Below are positions 1 to 8,285 of a stretch of 64,000 nucleotides of DNA, in pieces. The stretch is from positions 1 through 64,000 of the forward strand of contig NZ_PDNU01000035.1 of assembly GCF_002631185.1 (NCBI RefSeq), in the 5' to 3' direction. The position numbers and the translations under genes are program-made. Source of the stretch: Teichococcus rhizosphaerae. GTDB lineage: Bacteria; Pseudomonadota; Alphaproteobacteria; Acetobacterales; Acetobacteraceae. Within the stretch, counting starts at the first letter, position 1. Each line of letters begins with the position of its first letter. Below the pieces are notes generated by a model. It was not told where the DNA came from, did no database searches, and saw only the letters and a list, made by a program, of their open reading frames with translations.

Positions 1-380
1 ACGGCGAAACGAGGCCTTCGATGCTATGGCGATCTGGGGCGGCTTGGGGGCGAGATTTCGAGCCAGGCAACAAGCCCCCAGGGAGTTACATGAGCAACTT
101 TCCAAGGCGGGCCCAACCCTTAGGCGCTTGTTCTATCTTGCTTTCTACCTTGTAGACTAAATCGGCCAAGTCCCAAGGTTCGGAGAGAATCCGCTGTCCG
201 GAGAGAGAATTCCGGCCCGCTCCGCCCCCGGCACTCCCAAGGTCCCTGCGCCAACCCTGGCGCAACCTGCGGTTCCAGGCACCGGCCACCCAACCGGAGA
301 GCGGGTTTGCAGGACGGAATGGTGTGGCGAGAAGAACCGGGCGCTAACATTCTCTGGACCGGCAGCCGGCGCGCGAATCG
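1..380. other. Gene-free edge region, nothing recognised
   Basis: No open frame here has a convincing start, ribosome-binding site or recognisable protein. Several frames are open on both strands, as expected in GC-rich DNA. The downstream (left) end of the HWE kinase gene borders it. Confidence 0.5.
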
Positions 381-1229
381 TTAGGCACTCCGATGGCGGT
401 TGGTCGGCCAGTGCGGTCCCTGCGCGGGGATGAAGTGGATTGCCGCCTGGAAACCGGCTGGCTCGAAGTGCCGCTCGACGCTGCTGCCGGGTCCGAGGTC
501 CATTGCCAGGCCGCGCTCCAGCAGCCGGGTGCCAAAGCCCCGCCGGTCCGGCGGCCCTACCACCGGCGGGCCCTCCGCCTCTGCCCAATGGATCGCCATA
601 GCTCCGTCCGCTCCCGCCTCGCACCGGATCTCGACCCGCCCCTCGGAAACGGAGAGCGCACCGTACTTGGTGGCGTTGGTGGCCAGCTCGTGAAAGGCGA
701 GTACCAGGGCCTGCGCCTGCCGCGGCGATACCGTCACGCCGAGGCAACTGCTCGAGATGTTGAGCTGAACGGCCCGGCCGGTCCCCAGCCACGGCGCCAG
801 CGCATTCCGCGCGGTGTCCTCGATGCCGGCCGGCTCCCACCCGCGCGCCGCCAACATGTCGTGCGCCCGCGCCAAGGTCCGCAGCCGCGCTCCGAAGTGC
901 TGGGCGAAGCGCCGAGGATCACCACCGACCCCCTTCAGCGTCTGCGCGGCGAGCCCCTGAACGGTGGCAAGGATATTCTTGACGCGGTGGTTCAGTTCGG
1001 CCAACAGCAGGTCCCGATGCCGCTCGCTCTCCGCCAGTTCGGCGTTTGCCCGGCGAAGCTCCGCGTTCAGCGCCTCGGAACTGGCAAGATCAGTGCGCGT
1101 GTCGGCGAGCTCGTATGTTCGCACCTCGGCATTCTTTGCGGCACGGCTCTCAGCGGCGGCAAGCTCAGCCCGCAGGCGTGCGTTCTCCGCTTCCAGCTCT
1201 GCCTCGTGCCGGCTTGATCTCGCGGTCAT
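381..1229 (-). CDS. HWE-family sensor histidine kinase, soluble, no visible sensor domain
   Basis: A 282-residue protein. Residues about 7-70 form a Glu/Ala/Arg-rich coiled coil. The phospho-acceptor region follows with His81 in LNHRVKNILATVQ, the characteristic H-box of HWE kinases. The N-box HELATNATKYGALS is near residue 180, and HWAE near 214-217 carries the Trp-x-Glu that names the family; a G-rich lid (RRGFGTRLLERG) follows. There is no transmembrane segment, PAS, GAF or receiver domain, so the input must come through a partner or the coiled coil. HWE kinases often act in alphaproteobacterial light or general stress pathways; no cognate regulator lies in the window. The ATG at 1229 lacks a strong Shine-Dalgarno, so the start is moderately sure. 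Confidence 0.85.
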   Translation of the reverse strand: MTARSSRHEAELEAENARLRAELAAAESRAAKNAEVRTYELADTRTDLASSEALNAELRRANAELAESERHRDLLLAELNHRVKNILATVQGLAAQTLKGVGGDPRRFAQHFGARLRTLARAHDMLAARGWEPAGIEDTARNALAPWLGTGRAVQLNISSSCLGVTVSPRQAQALVLAFHELATNATKYGALSVSEGRVEIRCEAGADGAMAIHWAEAEGPPVVGPPDRRGFGTRLLERGLAMDLGPGSSVERHFEPAGFQAAIHFIPAQGPHWPTNRHRSA

Positions 1230-1383
1230 GCCCGCTCAAGGCCCTGGGGATGCCGCCGGCACGGCACCTCATCGCGGCCCGGTATGAAGGTGCGTTTCCC
1301 CGGCGGCCCGCACGGACGGGGTGATCCTCGCTGCCCCCGAGACAGTGCACATGCCACCGCGACTGGCCCTGTCCGGGATGCGC

Positions 1384-1821
1384 TCAATCCAAAGCGGTCC
1401 GATCAACACGTCTTCCCTGGTCATCGATAACAGGCGCGCCATTTTCCTTGCGGAAGGCGCCCTCCTGTGGAGCGGGCAGGATGTTCAGGACCGTCTCCGA
1501 TGGCCGGCACAGCCGCACGCCAAGCGGGCTGACCACGATCGGGCGATCCATCAAAACGGGGTGCCGCAGCATCAGGTCGATCAGCGCGTCGTCAGCCCAC
1601 TTGGCGTCATCGAGACCGAACTCCTCGTACGATGGCACTTCCTGGCGCAGCAGGTCACGCACGGGAATGTCCATGCGCCGGAGCAAGCCTACGAGCGTCT
1701 CGCGCGAGGGCGGTGCCTTCAGGTACTCGATGGTCTCCGGCTCCTCGCCACTGTTGCGAATGAGCGCCAGAACGTCGCGTGACGTGGCGCAGTTCGGGTC
1801 ATGGTATATTGTGATCGTCAC
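1384..1821 (-). CDS. arsC: Arsenate reductase, glutaredoxin-coupled ArsC
   Basis: A 145-residue protein, the usual length for E. coli-type ArsC, which reduces arsenate to arsenite using glutathione and glutaredoxin. The catalytic motif HDPNCATSR places the nucleophilic Cys at residue 11, matching HNPxCGTSR of the family. The C-terminal signature RPIVVSPLGVRLCRPSE, with its conserved Arg residues, is also present. There is no arsR, arsB or acr3 gene next to it, so this is an orphan reductase; it could instead serve as a general thiol oxidoreductase of the ArsC/Spx superfamily. It stands alone between the kinase and the desaturase on the same strand. Confidence 0.93.
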   Translation of the reverse strand: MTITIYHDPNCATSRDVLALIRNSGEEPETIEYLKAPPSRETLVGLLRRMDIPVRDLLRQEVPSYEEFGLDDAKWADDALIDLMLRHPVLMDRPIVVSPLGVRLCRPSETVLNILPAPQEGAFRKENGAPVIDDQGRRVDRTALD

Positions 1822-1892
1822 AGTGTTCCCCCGATCTGGACTGCCTCAGGGCAAGGACCCTGGCCCCACCGTGAGCCATCATCCGCCCGATG

Positions 1893-3134
1893 TCATGTCG
1901 CGCTGTTCCCCTCGGTCGCGCTGGTCTGCCTTAGAGTCGGCGGTACGTCCGGCAGGGCGGCGCGGGCCCCGCTCAGGGCCAGGCGTCGTCGGAACCGGCC
2001 AGCGTGAGGGGCCGCCGCCGAGGCTGCGCTTCGGCTGAGCAAGCCTTGCCCGCCGCGAAGACCATCAAGCCCTCTATTGGGCAGCGCCTCCTCGGCCTGT
2101 TTGAAGGTCACCATGCGGCCGGCCTCCTCGTCCCACAGCAGGTGGCCGGGCGCCGAGAAAGCCTCACGCAGCGTGACCACCCGCGCAGTGGCGAAGGCGG
2201 GGTGCGCGTCGTGGCAGGCCTCCAGCAGGTAATTCGGGATGCGCGGCGCGAAGTGGTGCACGTGATGGAAGCCGAGGCTCGCCGTCAACCACCGCAAAAC
2301 CGCCGGCAATTGCAGGTAGGAGCTGCCCGCGAGTGACGCGGTCACTCGATCCCAGGCCGCGTGGCGCGCCCAATGCACCCCCTCAAAGCGGTGCTGCACC
2401 GAGAAGAGCCAGACGCCGGCGATGCTGGCCGGCACCATCACGGCGAGGACGCCGGCTGTCACCGGCCAGATGCCGAGCAGCGTCGAGAAGCTACCGTAAA
2501 AGGCGAGCAACGAAAGGTTCGTCAGGTGCACGCTGCGGTGCTCCCGGCCCCAGCCGACCGGTGCGTCATACGGGACACGGTAGAGCACGAGGAACACCAG
2601 GGGCGGGAATACCAGAAGCATGAGCAGCGGATGACGCAGGATGCGGTAGGCACGGCGCCGCCCGCGACCCATGGCCCGGTACTCGGCAGCAGTCTCGCAG
2701 GTCGAGTAGATGTCGGTGCCGCGGTCGCGGCGGTCGAGGTCGTTCCAGACCGCGTGGTGCCCGGCGTGCTGCCGTCGCCAGTGCCCGTAGGGCGTGAAAG
2801 TGAACAGCGAGCAGAGCCGCCCAACAAGGTCGTTGGCGCGCGGTGCGCGGAACAGCGAGCCGTGCCCGCAATCATGCTGCAGGGCGAAGACGCGCACCGT
2901 CAACCCTGCCGCCGGCAGGCCTAGCGCCAGCACCCACCACCAGCCCAAGGCGAGGCCGGCCTGCATCGCCGCGAGCAGCGCCAGCAAGGGCAGGAAGGTC
3001 GTGGCGAGTTGCCACGCAGCGGTGCGCGGTACTGCTGTCTGGAAGCGGAGGGCGACCGTTCTCAACTCATGCCGATCGGCACGGGTCTGCTCCGCAGGGG
3101 GACGGTTGGCGTCGGTGCCGGCGACCCCCGGCAT
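1893..3134 (-). CDS. Membrane fatty acid desaturase, delta-12/omega-6 type
   Basis: About 413 residues from the ATG at 3134. This start is chosen because it overlaps the stop of the upstream gene as TGATG, implying translational coupling; the longer open frame upstream is Arg-rich shadow. Three histidine boxes that bind the di-iron centre are visible: HDCGHGS, HAGHH and HHVHH. They lie between hydrophobic segments as in acyl-lipid desaturases. The family introduces a double bond into membrane fatty acids. The C-terminal 60 residues after TFKQAEEALPNRGLDGLR are low-complexity and probably not part of the fold. The preceding small gene is likely co-transcribed. Confidence 0.9.
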   Translation of the reverse strand: MPGVAGTDANRPPAEQTRADRHELRTVALRFQTAVPRTAAWQLATTFLPLLALLAAMQAGLALGWWWVLALGLPAAGLTVRVFALQHDCGHGSLFRAPRANDLVGRLCSLFTFTPYGHWRRQHAGHHAVWNDLDRRDRGTDIYSTCETAAEYRAMGRGRRRAYRILRHPLLMLLVFPPLVFLVLYRVPYDAPVGWGREHRSVHLTNLSLLAFYGSFSTLLGIWPVTAGVLAVMVPASIAGVWLFSVQHRFEGVHWARHAAWDRVTASLAGSSYLQLPAVLRWLTASLGFHHVHHFAPRIPNYLLEACHDAHPAFATARVVTLREAFSAPGHLLWDEEAGRMVTFKQAEEALPNRGLDGLRGGQGLLSRSAASAAAPHAGRFRRRLALSGARAALPDVPPTLRQTSATEGNSAT

Positions 3135-3661
3135 CAGCCCCTGCCTTCGGGCCAGGTGACGAAGAGGCCGACGTCGCCGAGCACGCCGCCCGGGAAGTTC
3201 AGGATCCGGGCACCGAGCCCGAAGCCGCCCGGTCGCAGGGCGTCGTGCCAAAACTCGAGGAACACCCGCGCGCCGGCCGGCAGCGTGTCCTGCCAGCCGG
3301 GAAGGCGGTTGTTGATCCGCCGCCCGCCGTCCGTGCAGTAGTCGGAGGGGAACGACACCAGCATCACCTCCCGCTGACCGCCCTCGAACGCCGCCTTGAC
3401 CTTCGAGATCGTGTCCACGCGGTCGGCGTCGGTCAGGCCGCGGGCCTCGAAGCGGCCGCGGTTGCCGGCCCGATGCTCGTCCTCCCGCCGCGCGGCCTCC
3501 ACCGCCGCGGCCTCACTGCGCCGCTCCCGCTCATCCCGCGCCGCGTACATCGCGTCGAGGGACAGGGAGAAGAGTGGCCGGGAACCCTCGGCCGCGGGCC
3601 GGGCTCGCCGCCCGTTGCCCCGGGCACCGCCGGCATCGCTCGGCTGATCGGCATTCATCGG
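3134..3661 (-). CDS. Hypothetical protein upstream of desaturase
   Basis: I do not recognise this family. The frame is open much further upstream, but the ATG at 3661 gives a compact 175-residue protein and avoids the low-complexity part, and it clears the separate small gene at 3814-3978. A charged helical stretch (DERERRSEAAAVEAARREDEH) is followed by a globular half with SFPSDYCTDGGRRINN and ARVFLEFWHDALRPGGFGLGARILNFPGG. There is no signal peptide or membrane segment. Its stop overlaps the desaturase start, so the two form an operon. A role linked to membrane or lipid stress is only a guess from context. Confidence 0.6.
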   Translation of the reverse strand, partial: PMNADQPSDAGGARGNGRRARPAAEGSRPLFSLSLDAMYAARDERERRSEAAAVEAARREDEHRAGNRGRFEARGLTDADRVDTISKVKAAFEGGQREVMLVSFPSDYCTDGGRRINNRLPGWQDTLPAGARVFLEFWHDALRPGGFGLGARILNFPGGVLGDVGLFVTWPEGRG

Positions 3662-3813
3662 ATGCGTCCTCGTCGGCTTGGGTTCCAGGCGGAGGCGCCC
3701 GCCGACATTACGCGCCACCGCCACCAGTTGCTGGGACCGGCCATTCGGTCTTCCGCCGTCCGACAGCGCTGGGTTCGGGGCCAGCCACCGGCAGACTGCT
3801 GAGGGAGTACCGC

Positions 3814-3978
3814 CTACGGCGACGCAGGAACGGCGTGGACGGCCCAGACCGGGGCAAAGCCCACGGTGCCGTAGACAGCCGTCAACATGACGGCGAGCGT
3901 CAGCGCGCAGGCCAGCATCATCAGGCGAAAGCGGCGCTCGGACACATGGCCGACAAGTCCGGCGGGGTTCGGTTGCAT
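3814..3978 (-). CDS. Small single-span membrane protein (54 aa)
   Basis: A very short gene that is easily missed. The ATG at 3978 is preceded by a near-perfect Shine-Dalgarno, AAGGAGGT, at a 6-base spacing. The product starts MQPNPAGLVGHVSERRFR, then a hydrophobic stretch LMMLACALTLAVMLTAVYGT (about residues 19-38) that can span the membrane, then a short tail ending VPASP. It lies just upstream of the 3134-3661 gene and the desaturase, so it may lead the same transcript. No family is recognised. The strength of the ribosome-binding site and the amphipathic-to-hydrophobic layout are the reasons for the call. Confidence 0.65.
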   Translation of the reverse strand: MQPNPAGLVGHVSERRFRLMMLACALTLAVMLTAVYGTVGFAPVWAVHAVPASP

Positions 3979-4054
3979 TCTGACCTCCTTGGCCGCGTGC
4001 TGCGGCGTTCACTCTCCACCTGACTGCTCCCCCCGGCGCCCTACCGAGCCGGCT

Positions 4055-4747
4055 TCACGACCCCACCGTGATGCGGTCCAGCACCTCGGTGACGCCGGGG
4101 GCCGCCCAGGCGATGCGCTCGGCCAGGTCGCGCTCGCGCCAGCTGGATACGCGCCCGCTCAGGACGACCTTGCCGCCGACCGCGCTGATCACGACTTCGG
4201 TCGCTCCCAGCGCGGCCTCGCGCACGAAGAGCGCCTCGATCCGGCCAGCGACGTCGCCGCTCTCCGCGTCGCCGCCGTAGGCCTCGGCGACACCGCGGGT
4301 GGCCTCGGTGGTCCGCCCATGCCGCTCCACCGCGACCAGGTTGGTGACCTCCACCACGCCCTCGATGCCGGCGGCCAGCCGCTCGGCGGCGGAGCGCTCC
4401 GCCTCGGTGCCGACCGAGCCACTCAGCGTGATCCGCCCCCGCGCGATCTTCATCAGGATGCACTCGCGTCGCAGCGGGGCGGCCGAGAAGAGGGCCGGAA
4501 GCGCCCGTTCGGCGATTGCCTCGTCCGACCCGTCGGCCTCCGGCGGGAGGCGGACCTCGATCCGTGGTGCGACGGCACCGGCCTGGGCCTGCATCCGCCC
4601 GCGGCCGGGTTCGGTTTGGGCCGCCGGCGGCTGGGCCGCGACCCCATGTGTGGCAGTGGCGTTGCCCGCCCGCTGCGCTGGCGTGCCCTGCGTTCCGGGC
4701 CGTGCGGGCGTCTCGTCCATGTTCGGCCTGATCCTGTCCTCGCCCAT
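4055..4747 (-). CDS. Double BON-domain protein
   Basis: About 230 residues from the ATG at 4747, which follows GGGAGAGG; the longer frame upstream is a shadow over the next genes. After a Pro/Ala-rich N-terminus (to about residue 65) come two BON domains. Each shows the signature pattern: ITLSGSVGTEAERSAAERLAAGIEGVVEVTNLV in the first and VVLSGRVSSWRERDLAERIAWAAPGVTEVLDRI in the second, both quoted here by their start and end positions near residues 105-140 and 190-225. BON domains bind phospholipid and occur in OsmY-like stress proteins. No signal peptide is obvious, so its location is uncertain. An internal ATG at 4720 is an alternative start. Confidence 0.8.
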   Translation of the reverse strand: MGEDRIRPNMDETPARPGTQGTPAQRAGNATATHGVAAQPPAAQTEPGRGRMQAQAGAVAPRIEVRLPPEADGSDEAIAERALPALFSAAPLRRECILMKIARGRITLSGSVGTEAERSAAERLAAGIEGVVEVTNLVAVERHGRTTEATRGVAEAYGGDAESGDVAGRIEALFVREAALGATEVVISAVGGKVVLSGRVSSWRERDLAERIAWAAPGVTEVLDRITVGS

Positions 4748-4779
4748 AACGGCCTCTCCCGCCGAACTGCGTTCCGCCG

Positions 4780-4917
4780 CTAGCGCTTCTTCGCAGGCGC
4801 GGGCGCGGTGGCCTGCGCCCGCGCGGTCGCGAAGGGGGACGCGGCGGCGATGACCTTCGCCTTCGGCTGCTTGGGCTTCTTCGCCTCCCGGCTGCTCCGC
4901 TTCTGACCCTTGGCCAT
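4780..4917 (-). CDS. Small basic protein of the MAKGQKR type (45 aa)
   Basis: A 45-residue Lys/Arg/Ala-rich protein starting MAKGQKRSSREAKKPKQPK and ending APAKKR. The ATG at 4917 follows AGGAGAG at good spacing. Very similar short proteins occur widely in rhizobia, Methylobacterium and Acetobacteraceae and have no known function; this recognition is from memory of the family. The composition suggests a disordered nucleic-acid-binding peptide. It lies 32 bases upstream of the BON protein and in the same direction, consistent with a shared transcript. Confidence 0.75.
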   Translation of the reverse strand: MAKGQKRSSREAKKPKQPKAKVIAAASPFATARAQATAPAPAKKR

Positions 4918-5010
4918 GGCTCTCTCCTGTGATCGGGGCGCACGGCGGCGCCGGCCGTCCCTGGGGCATGGTGGATACGCGGCCAGCGCCAGTGGCCTCG
5001 TTCGGGCCGC

Positions 5011-5292
5011 TCAGCGGGGAAGCCTCAGGGCGCTGCCCTTGTGCCGCATCCAACGGACCGCACCGCGGGCGGACGCGAGCGCGGCCAGCGCGGCACACGA
5101 CATCAAGGCGATGCCGGATATACCGATGTGGCCAGAGGGGCGTTCCGACCTGAGCTGACTCGCCCTCGCGTGACGATCCGCGGCCCATCGCACCGGGTCG
5201 CGGGCCTTGGCGGCATGCTCCGGCATGCCCTCGTTCTCGCTCCGCTCCTCGGCGGTGCGGTCGGCGATCTCGTCGTTGAGCTTCGCGTTCAT
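5011..5292 (-). CDS. Small hypothetical protein with one membrane segment
   Basis: A 93-residue protein from the ATG at 5292; the frame continues upstream but that part overlaps other open frames and has no support. The N-terminal half is charged (MNAKLNDEIADRTAEERSENE). A hydrophobic stretch, HIGISGIALMSCAALAALAS, near residues 59-78 could span the membrane and is followed by a short basic tail. No family is recognised. The Shine-Dalgarno is weak, so the start is uncertain. Confidence 0.55.
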   Translation of the reverse strand: MNAKLNDEIADRTAEERSENEGMPEHAAKARDPVRWAADRHARASQLRSERPSGHIGISGIALMSCAALAALASARGAVRWMRHKGSALRLPR

Positions 5293-5588
5293 GACGGCTG
5301 TCTTTCCAAACGGCACATTCGGCCGCGTTGATCGCGGCCCGGCGCATGCTCGCGGTACGCAACGGTCCGAGCGGTCGCGGGTAAAGTGCCTGTCCACATG
5401 AGATCGTGATTCGGGCCCGGGAATCACAGTATGCGAGGAAGCACCATCGCGTGCTCTCCGGCGGCCTCCGCGCCGGGCGAGGACATTGAGGAGGCATCCG
5501 TGCCGCCGTGCTCCCTTCCCGCTGGCCCCTGCCGGGACCGGGCACGAGGTCCCCCGGACTTGCCGCATAGGAGGCCGCACTGCGCCCC

Positions 5589-6032
5589 GTGATGCTCTCC
5601 GCCCTCATGGTCCTGGCGGTTCCGGGCACCAGCACCGCGGCGGCCGTTCCGGCCGGTGTGTGGCTCATCGACGAGAAGGCGGCCGTGCAGATCTTCGACT
5701 GCAGCAGTCAGTTGTGCGGCCGGATCCTTTGGATGCTGACGCCGCGTGATCCCCAGGGCCAGATCAATCGAGACCGGCACAATCCCGACCCGGCGCTGCG
5801 GCAGCGCCCGCTGTGCGGGCTGACCGTCCTCTGGGGCCTGCGCCCCGCCGGCCCCGACCGCTGGGGAGGCGGCTGGTTCTATAACCCGGACGACGGGAAG
5901 ACGTACCGGGTCTCGGCAGAACTCCGATCCGCCGACCTGATCGTGGCGCGGATCTATGTGGGGATCCCGCTCTTCGGCGAGACGAAGACCCTGGTCCGGG
6001 TCGCGCACGGCACATCGGAGGGATGGTGCTGA
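5589..6032 (+). CDS. DUF2147 family secreted protein
   Basis: About 146 residues, beginning at GTG 5589 or the ATG at 5592, with GGAGG upstream near 5570. The first 20 residues are a signal peptide (LSALMVLAVPGTSTAAAV, with cleavage after an Ala). The mature part has the DUF2147 pattern: GVWLIDEKAAVQIFDCSSQLCGRILW near the N-terminus, a central GGGWFYNPDDGKTY block and a conserved RVAHG-like C-terminus. Two Cys in DCSSQLCG may form a disulphide in the periplasm. The biochemical function of the family is unknown. It stands alone and faces a convergent gene. Confidence 0.82.
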   Translation: MMLSALMVLAVPGTSTAAAVPAGVWLIDEKAAVQIFDCSSQLCGRILWMLTPRDPQGQINRDRHNPDPALRQRPLCGLTVLWGLRPAGPDRWGGGWFYNPDDGKTYRVSAELRSADLIVARIYVGIPLFGETKTLVRVAHGTSEGWC

Positions 6033-6243
6033 GCAGGAGAGGCGGGCCCGCGGCACGACCGGCGCCACCGGACCGGCCCCGCCCCGGTTCAGCCCATGTC
6101 CCCGCCGTCGGAGGCCGTCGGCGACGACGGGATCGCCAGGGCTCCGGGCCTGATAGCCGCCGGCGCGCGGCTGCGCCGCTTCGGGGAGGCACCACGCCGC
6201 CCGGAGGGCGGCGAAGGACGGAAGGATGATGGTAGGCACCCCG

Positions 6244-6265
6244 GCCGGACCTGCATCCGTCCGGC
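6244..6265. terminator. Hairpin between convergent genes
   Basis: A perfect 7-base-pair stem, GCCGGAC and GTCCGGC, with an 8-base loop lies between the ends of the DUF2147 gene (+) and the 6297-6665 gene (-). There is only a short T run after it (CCTTT) on the + strand, so it is a weak candidate for a bidirectional terminator. Confidence 0.35.
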
Positions 6266-6296
6266 GGCCTTTCGCGGCGACGAAGCGGCAGCACCG

Positions 6297-6665
6297 TTAC
6301 AGCGCCAGTGCCTCGGCCTCCCAGGGGCCGCGGGCGAAGTGGACCACCTCGAAAGTCTCGTCGTCAGCCCAGAGGACGCTCAGCACCTGCGTCCCGGCGC
6401 GCCACACATCGAGGCCGTAGGGCAGGTCCGGTCTCGTGCGCTGCCGCTCAAGGGCATGCCGGTAGCCCGGCGACGACGCCTCGCCCGGCGACAGGTCGTT
6501 GAACGGGGTCCAGTGCTCGACGGTCCAGGCTTCCGTCCGCAGCGCGACCAGCCTGACCGCGCCGCTCTGGACCTCCAGGGTGCCGCAGTCGCGGACGAGC
6601 GGCAGGAGGTGGTCGCGGATCGCCAACGCCGGGCCGTCGCCGGAAGACACGAGCCTCAGGGTCAT
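6297..6665 (-). CDS. Hypothetical protein (122 aa)
   Basis: The start at 6665 is chosen over earlier in-frame ATGs because GGAGGGG lies just upstream. The product begins MTLRLVSSGDGPALAIRDHLLPLVRD and has a compact alpha/beta pattern with Trp-rich EAWTVEHWTPFNDLSPGE and WRAGTQVLSVLWADDE. It has no signal peptide, membrane segment or recognised motif. It is monocistronic and convergent with the DUF2147 gene. I do not recognise the family. Confidence 0.6.
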   Translation of the reverse strand: MTLRLVSSGDGPALAIRDHLLPLVRDCGTLEVQSGAVRLVALRTEAWTVEHWTPFNDLSPGEASSPGYRHALERQRTRPDLPYGLDVWRAGTQVLSVLWADDETFEVVHFARGPWEAEALAL

Positions 6666-6812
6666 GCACCCCTCCACCAGAGTGTTGTCATCGGATCGGC
6701 TGACCATGCCGGAGCCAACGCCCGGGCACCCCACCTGCTTCCTTCACCCCTTCGCAAGCGGAATCTGCCCCTGTCCGCGGCCATCCTGCCTGGCCCCGGC
6801 CGTCCGATGCCC

Positions 6813-8174
6813 TCACCGGCCGTCCGCGACGGCGAGACGATCGCCGCCGCCGCGGGCCAGCCAGGCCAGCAGCGCGAGGCCGCCCGCCGCCGAGAGGACG
6901 GACGCGCCCAGGATGCCCAGCTTGGCGGCGTCGAGCAGCGCGCCCTGGAACGCCAGGCCGGCGATGAACAGTGCCATGGTGAAGCCGATGCCGGCGAGCA
7001 TGCCGCCCCCGGCCAGCGCGCCCCAGCCGAGCTCCGCCGGCCGCGCCGCGAGGCCCGAGCGCACCGCCAGCCAGGCGAAGGCTACCACACCGATGGGCTT
7101 GCCGAGCACGAAGCCCGCCACCACGGCCAGGACGACGGAGTCCGTGAGCGCGTCGAGGGAGAGCGGCACCCCGGCGTTGGCCAGGGCGAAGAGCGGCATG
7201 ACGCCGAAGGCGACCCAGGGGTGCAGCGCGGCCTCGAACCGCTCGACCGGGGACAGCGCCTCCCGCGCCGCCTTCCCGGCCGAGCGTAGCGCCCGGCGGT
7301 CCTCGGCGTCGCCGCTCCAGGGGCCGCCGCCGCCCGGCGGATGGGCAAGGACCCGCCCCAGAATGGCGCGCAAGCGCCGGTCGCTCACCCAGCCGCGGGT
7401 CGGAGTCATCAGCCCGAGCGCCACGCCGGTGACGGTGGGGTGAATCCCCGACGCGTCGATGGCGAGCCAGACCAGGACGCCAGCGAGCACGTAGACCGGG
7501 ACGCTCCGCACGCCGAGCAGCGCCATGCCGCGGACCACGGCAAGGCCGACACTGCCGACCGCGAGCGCGGCCCAGTCAAGCGCGCCGCTGTAGCCGATCG
7601 CGACGACCAGGATGGCGCCGAGGTCATCCACCACCGCGAGCGAGAGCAGGAAGACGCGCAGCCCTTGCGGGGCGCGTCGCCCCAGGAGCGCCAAGCAGCC
7701 GATGACGAAGGCGGTGTCCGTCGCCATCACCGTGCCCCAGCCACGCTCGCCAGGCTGGCCCAGCTGCAGCGCAAGGTAGAGCGCCGCGGGCGCCAGCATG
7801 CCGCCCAGCGCGGCTGCGACGGACAGCGCGGCGACGCGAGGGTTCCTGAGCTCGCCCAGGACCAGCTCGCGCTTGAGCTCCAGCGAGACGACGAAGAAGA
7901 ACAGCGTCATCAGGCCGTCGTTGATCCAGTCCCTCGTCGGGTGCACGAGCGCCAGCGGGCCGAGCTGGACGCCGATGGGCGTCTCCCAGGCGGCGAGGAA
8001 GCCGGCGGCCAAGGGCGAGTTGGAGAGCGCCAGCGCCGCGGCGACAGCCAGGAGGAGGACCAGGCCGCCGGCGGTCTCGATGCGCAGGAACCGTGCCAGC
8101 GGCCCGGTGACCCGGTCGATGGGCTCCCTGGGCAGCCGGCTGAGCCGCGGGTCGCCTTTCTGGTCTCGACCCAT
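6813..8174 (-). CDS. nhaA: Na+/H+ antiporter NhaA
   Basis: A 453-residue inner-membrane protein that expels Na+ in exchange for protons. The ATG at 8174 follows GGCAGGG; the open frame continues far upstream across the ExoD gene but that part is antisense shadow. The ion-binding residues are visible: Asp in VMATDTAFVIGCLALLG (equivalent to Asp133 of E. coli) and the Asp-Asp pair in AVVDDLGAILVVA (Asp163/164). About twelve hydrophobic segments fit the NhaA fold. A poorly conserved cytoplasmic loop, PPGGGGPWSGDAEDRR, interrupts the middle, which is usual. It is divergent from exoD. Confidence 0.95.
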   Translation of the reverse strand: MGRDQKGDPRLSRLPREPIDRVTGPLARFLRIETAGGLVLLLAVAAALALSNSPLAAGFLAAWETPIGVQLGPLALVHPTRDWINDGLMTLFFFVVSLELKRELVLGELRNPRVAALSVAAALGGMLAPAALYLALQLGQPGERGWGTVMATDTAFVIGCLALLGRRAPQGLRVFLLSLAVVDDLGAILVVAIGYSGALDWAALAVGSVGLAVVRGMALLGVRSVPVYVLAGVLVWLAIDASGIHPTVTGVALGLMTPTRGWVSDRRLRAILGRVLAHPPGGGGPWSGDAEDRRALRSAGKAAREALSPVERFEAALHPWVAFGVMPLFALANAGVPLSLDALTDSVVLAVVAGFVLGKPIGVVAFAWLAVRSGLAARPAELGWGALAGGGMLAGIGFTMALFIAGLAFQGALLDAAKLGILGASVLSAAGGLALLAWLARGGGDRLAVADGR

Positions 8175-8285
8175 CCCTGCCACCCCCGACGACGATCTTC
8201 GGGATATGGTGACGCCATCGGACCGCCGCAGCGCGCGGACGGCAGGCGCGGAATTAAGGCGCGCGTGTCGTGGACCGGAGCGCGC

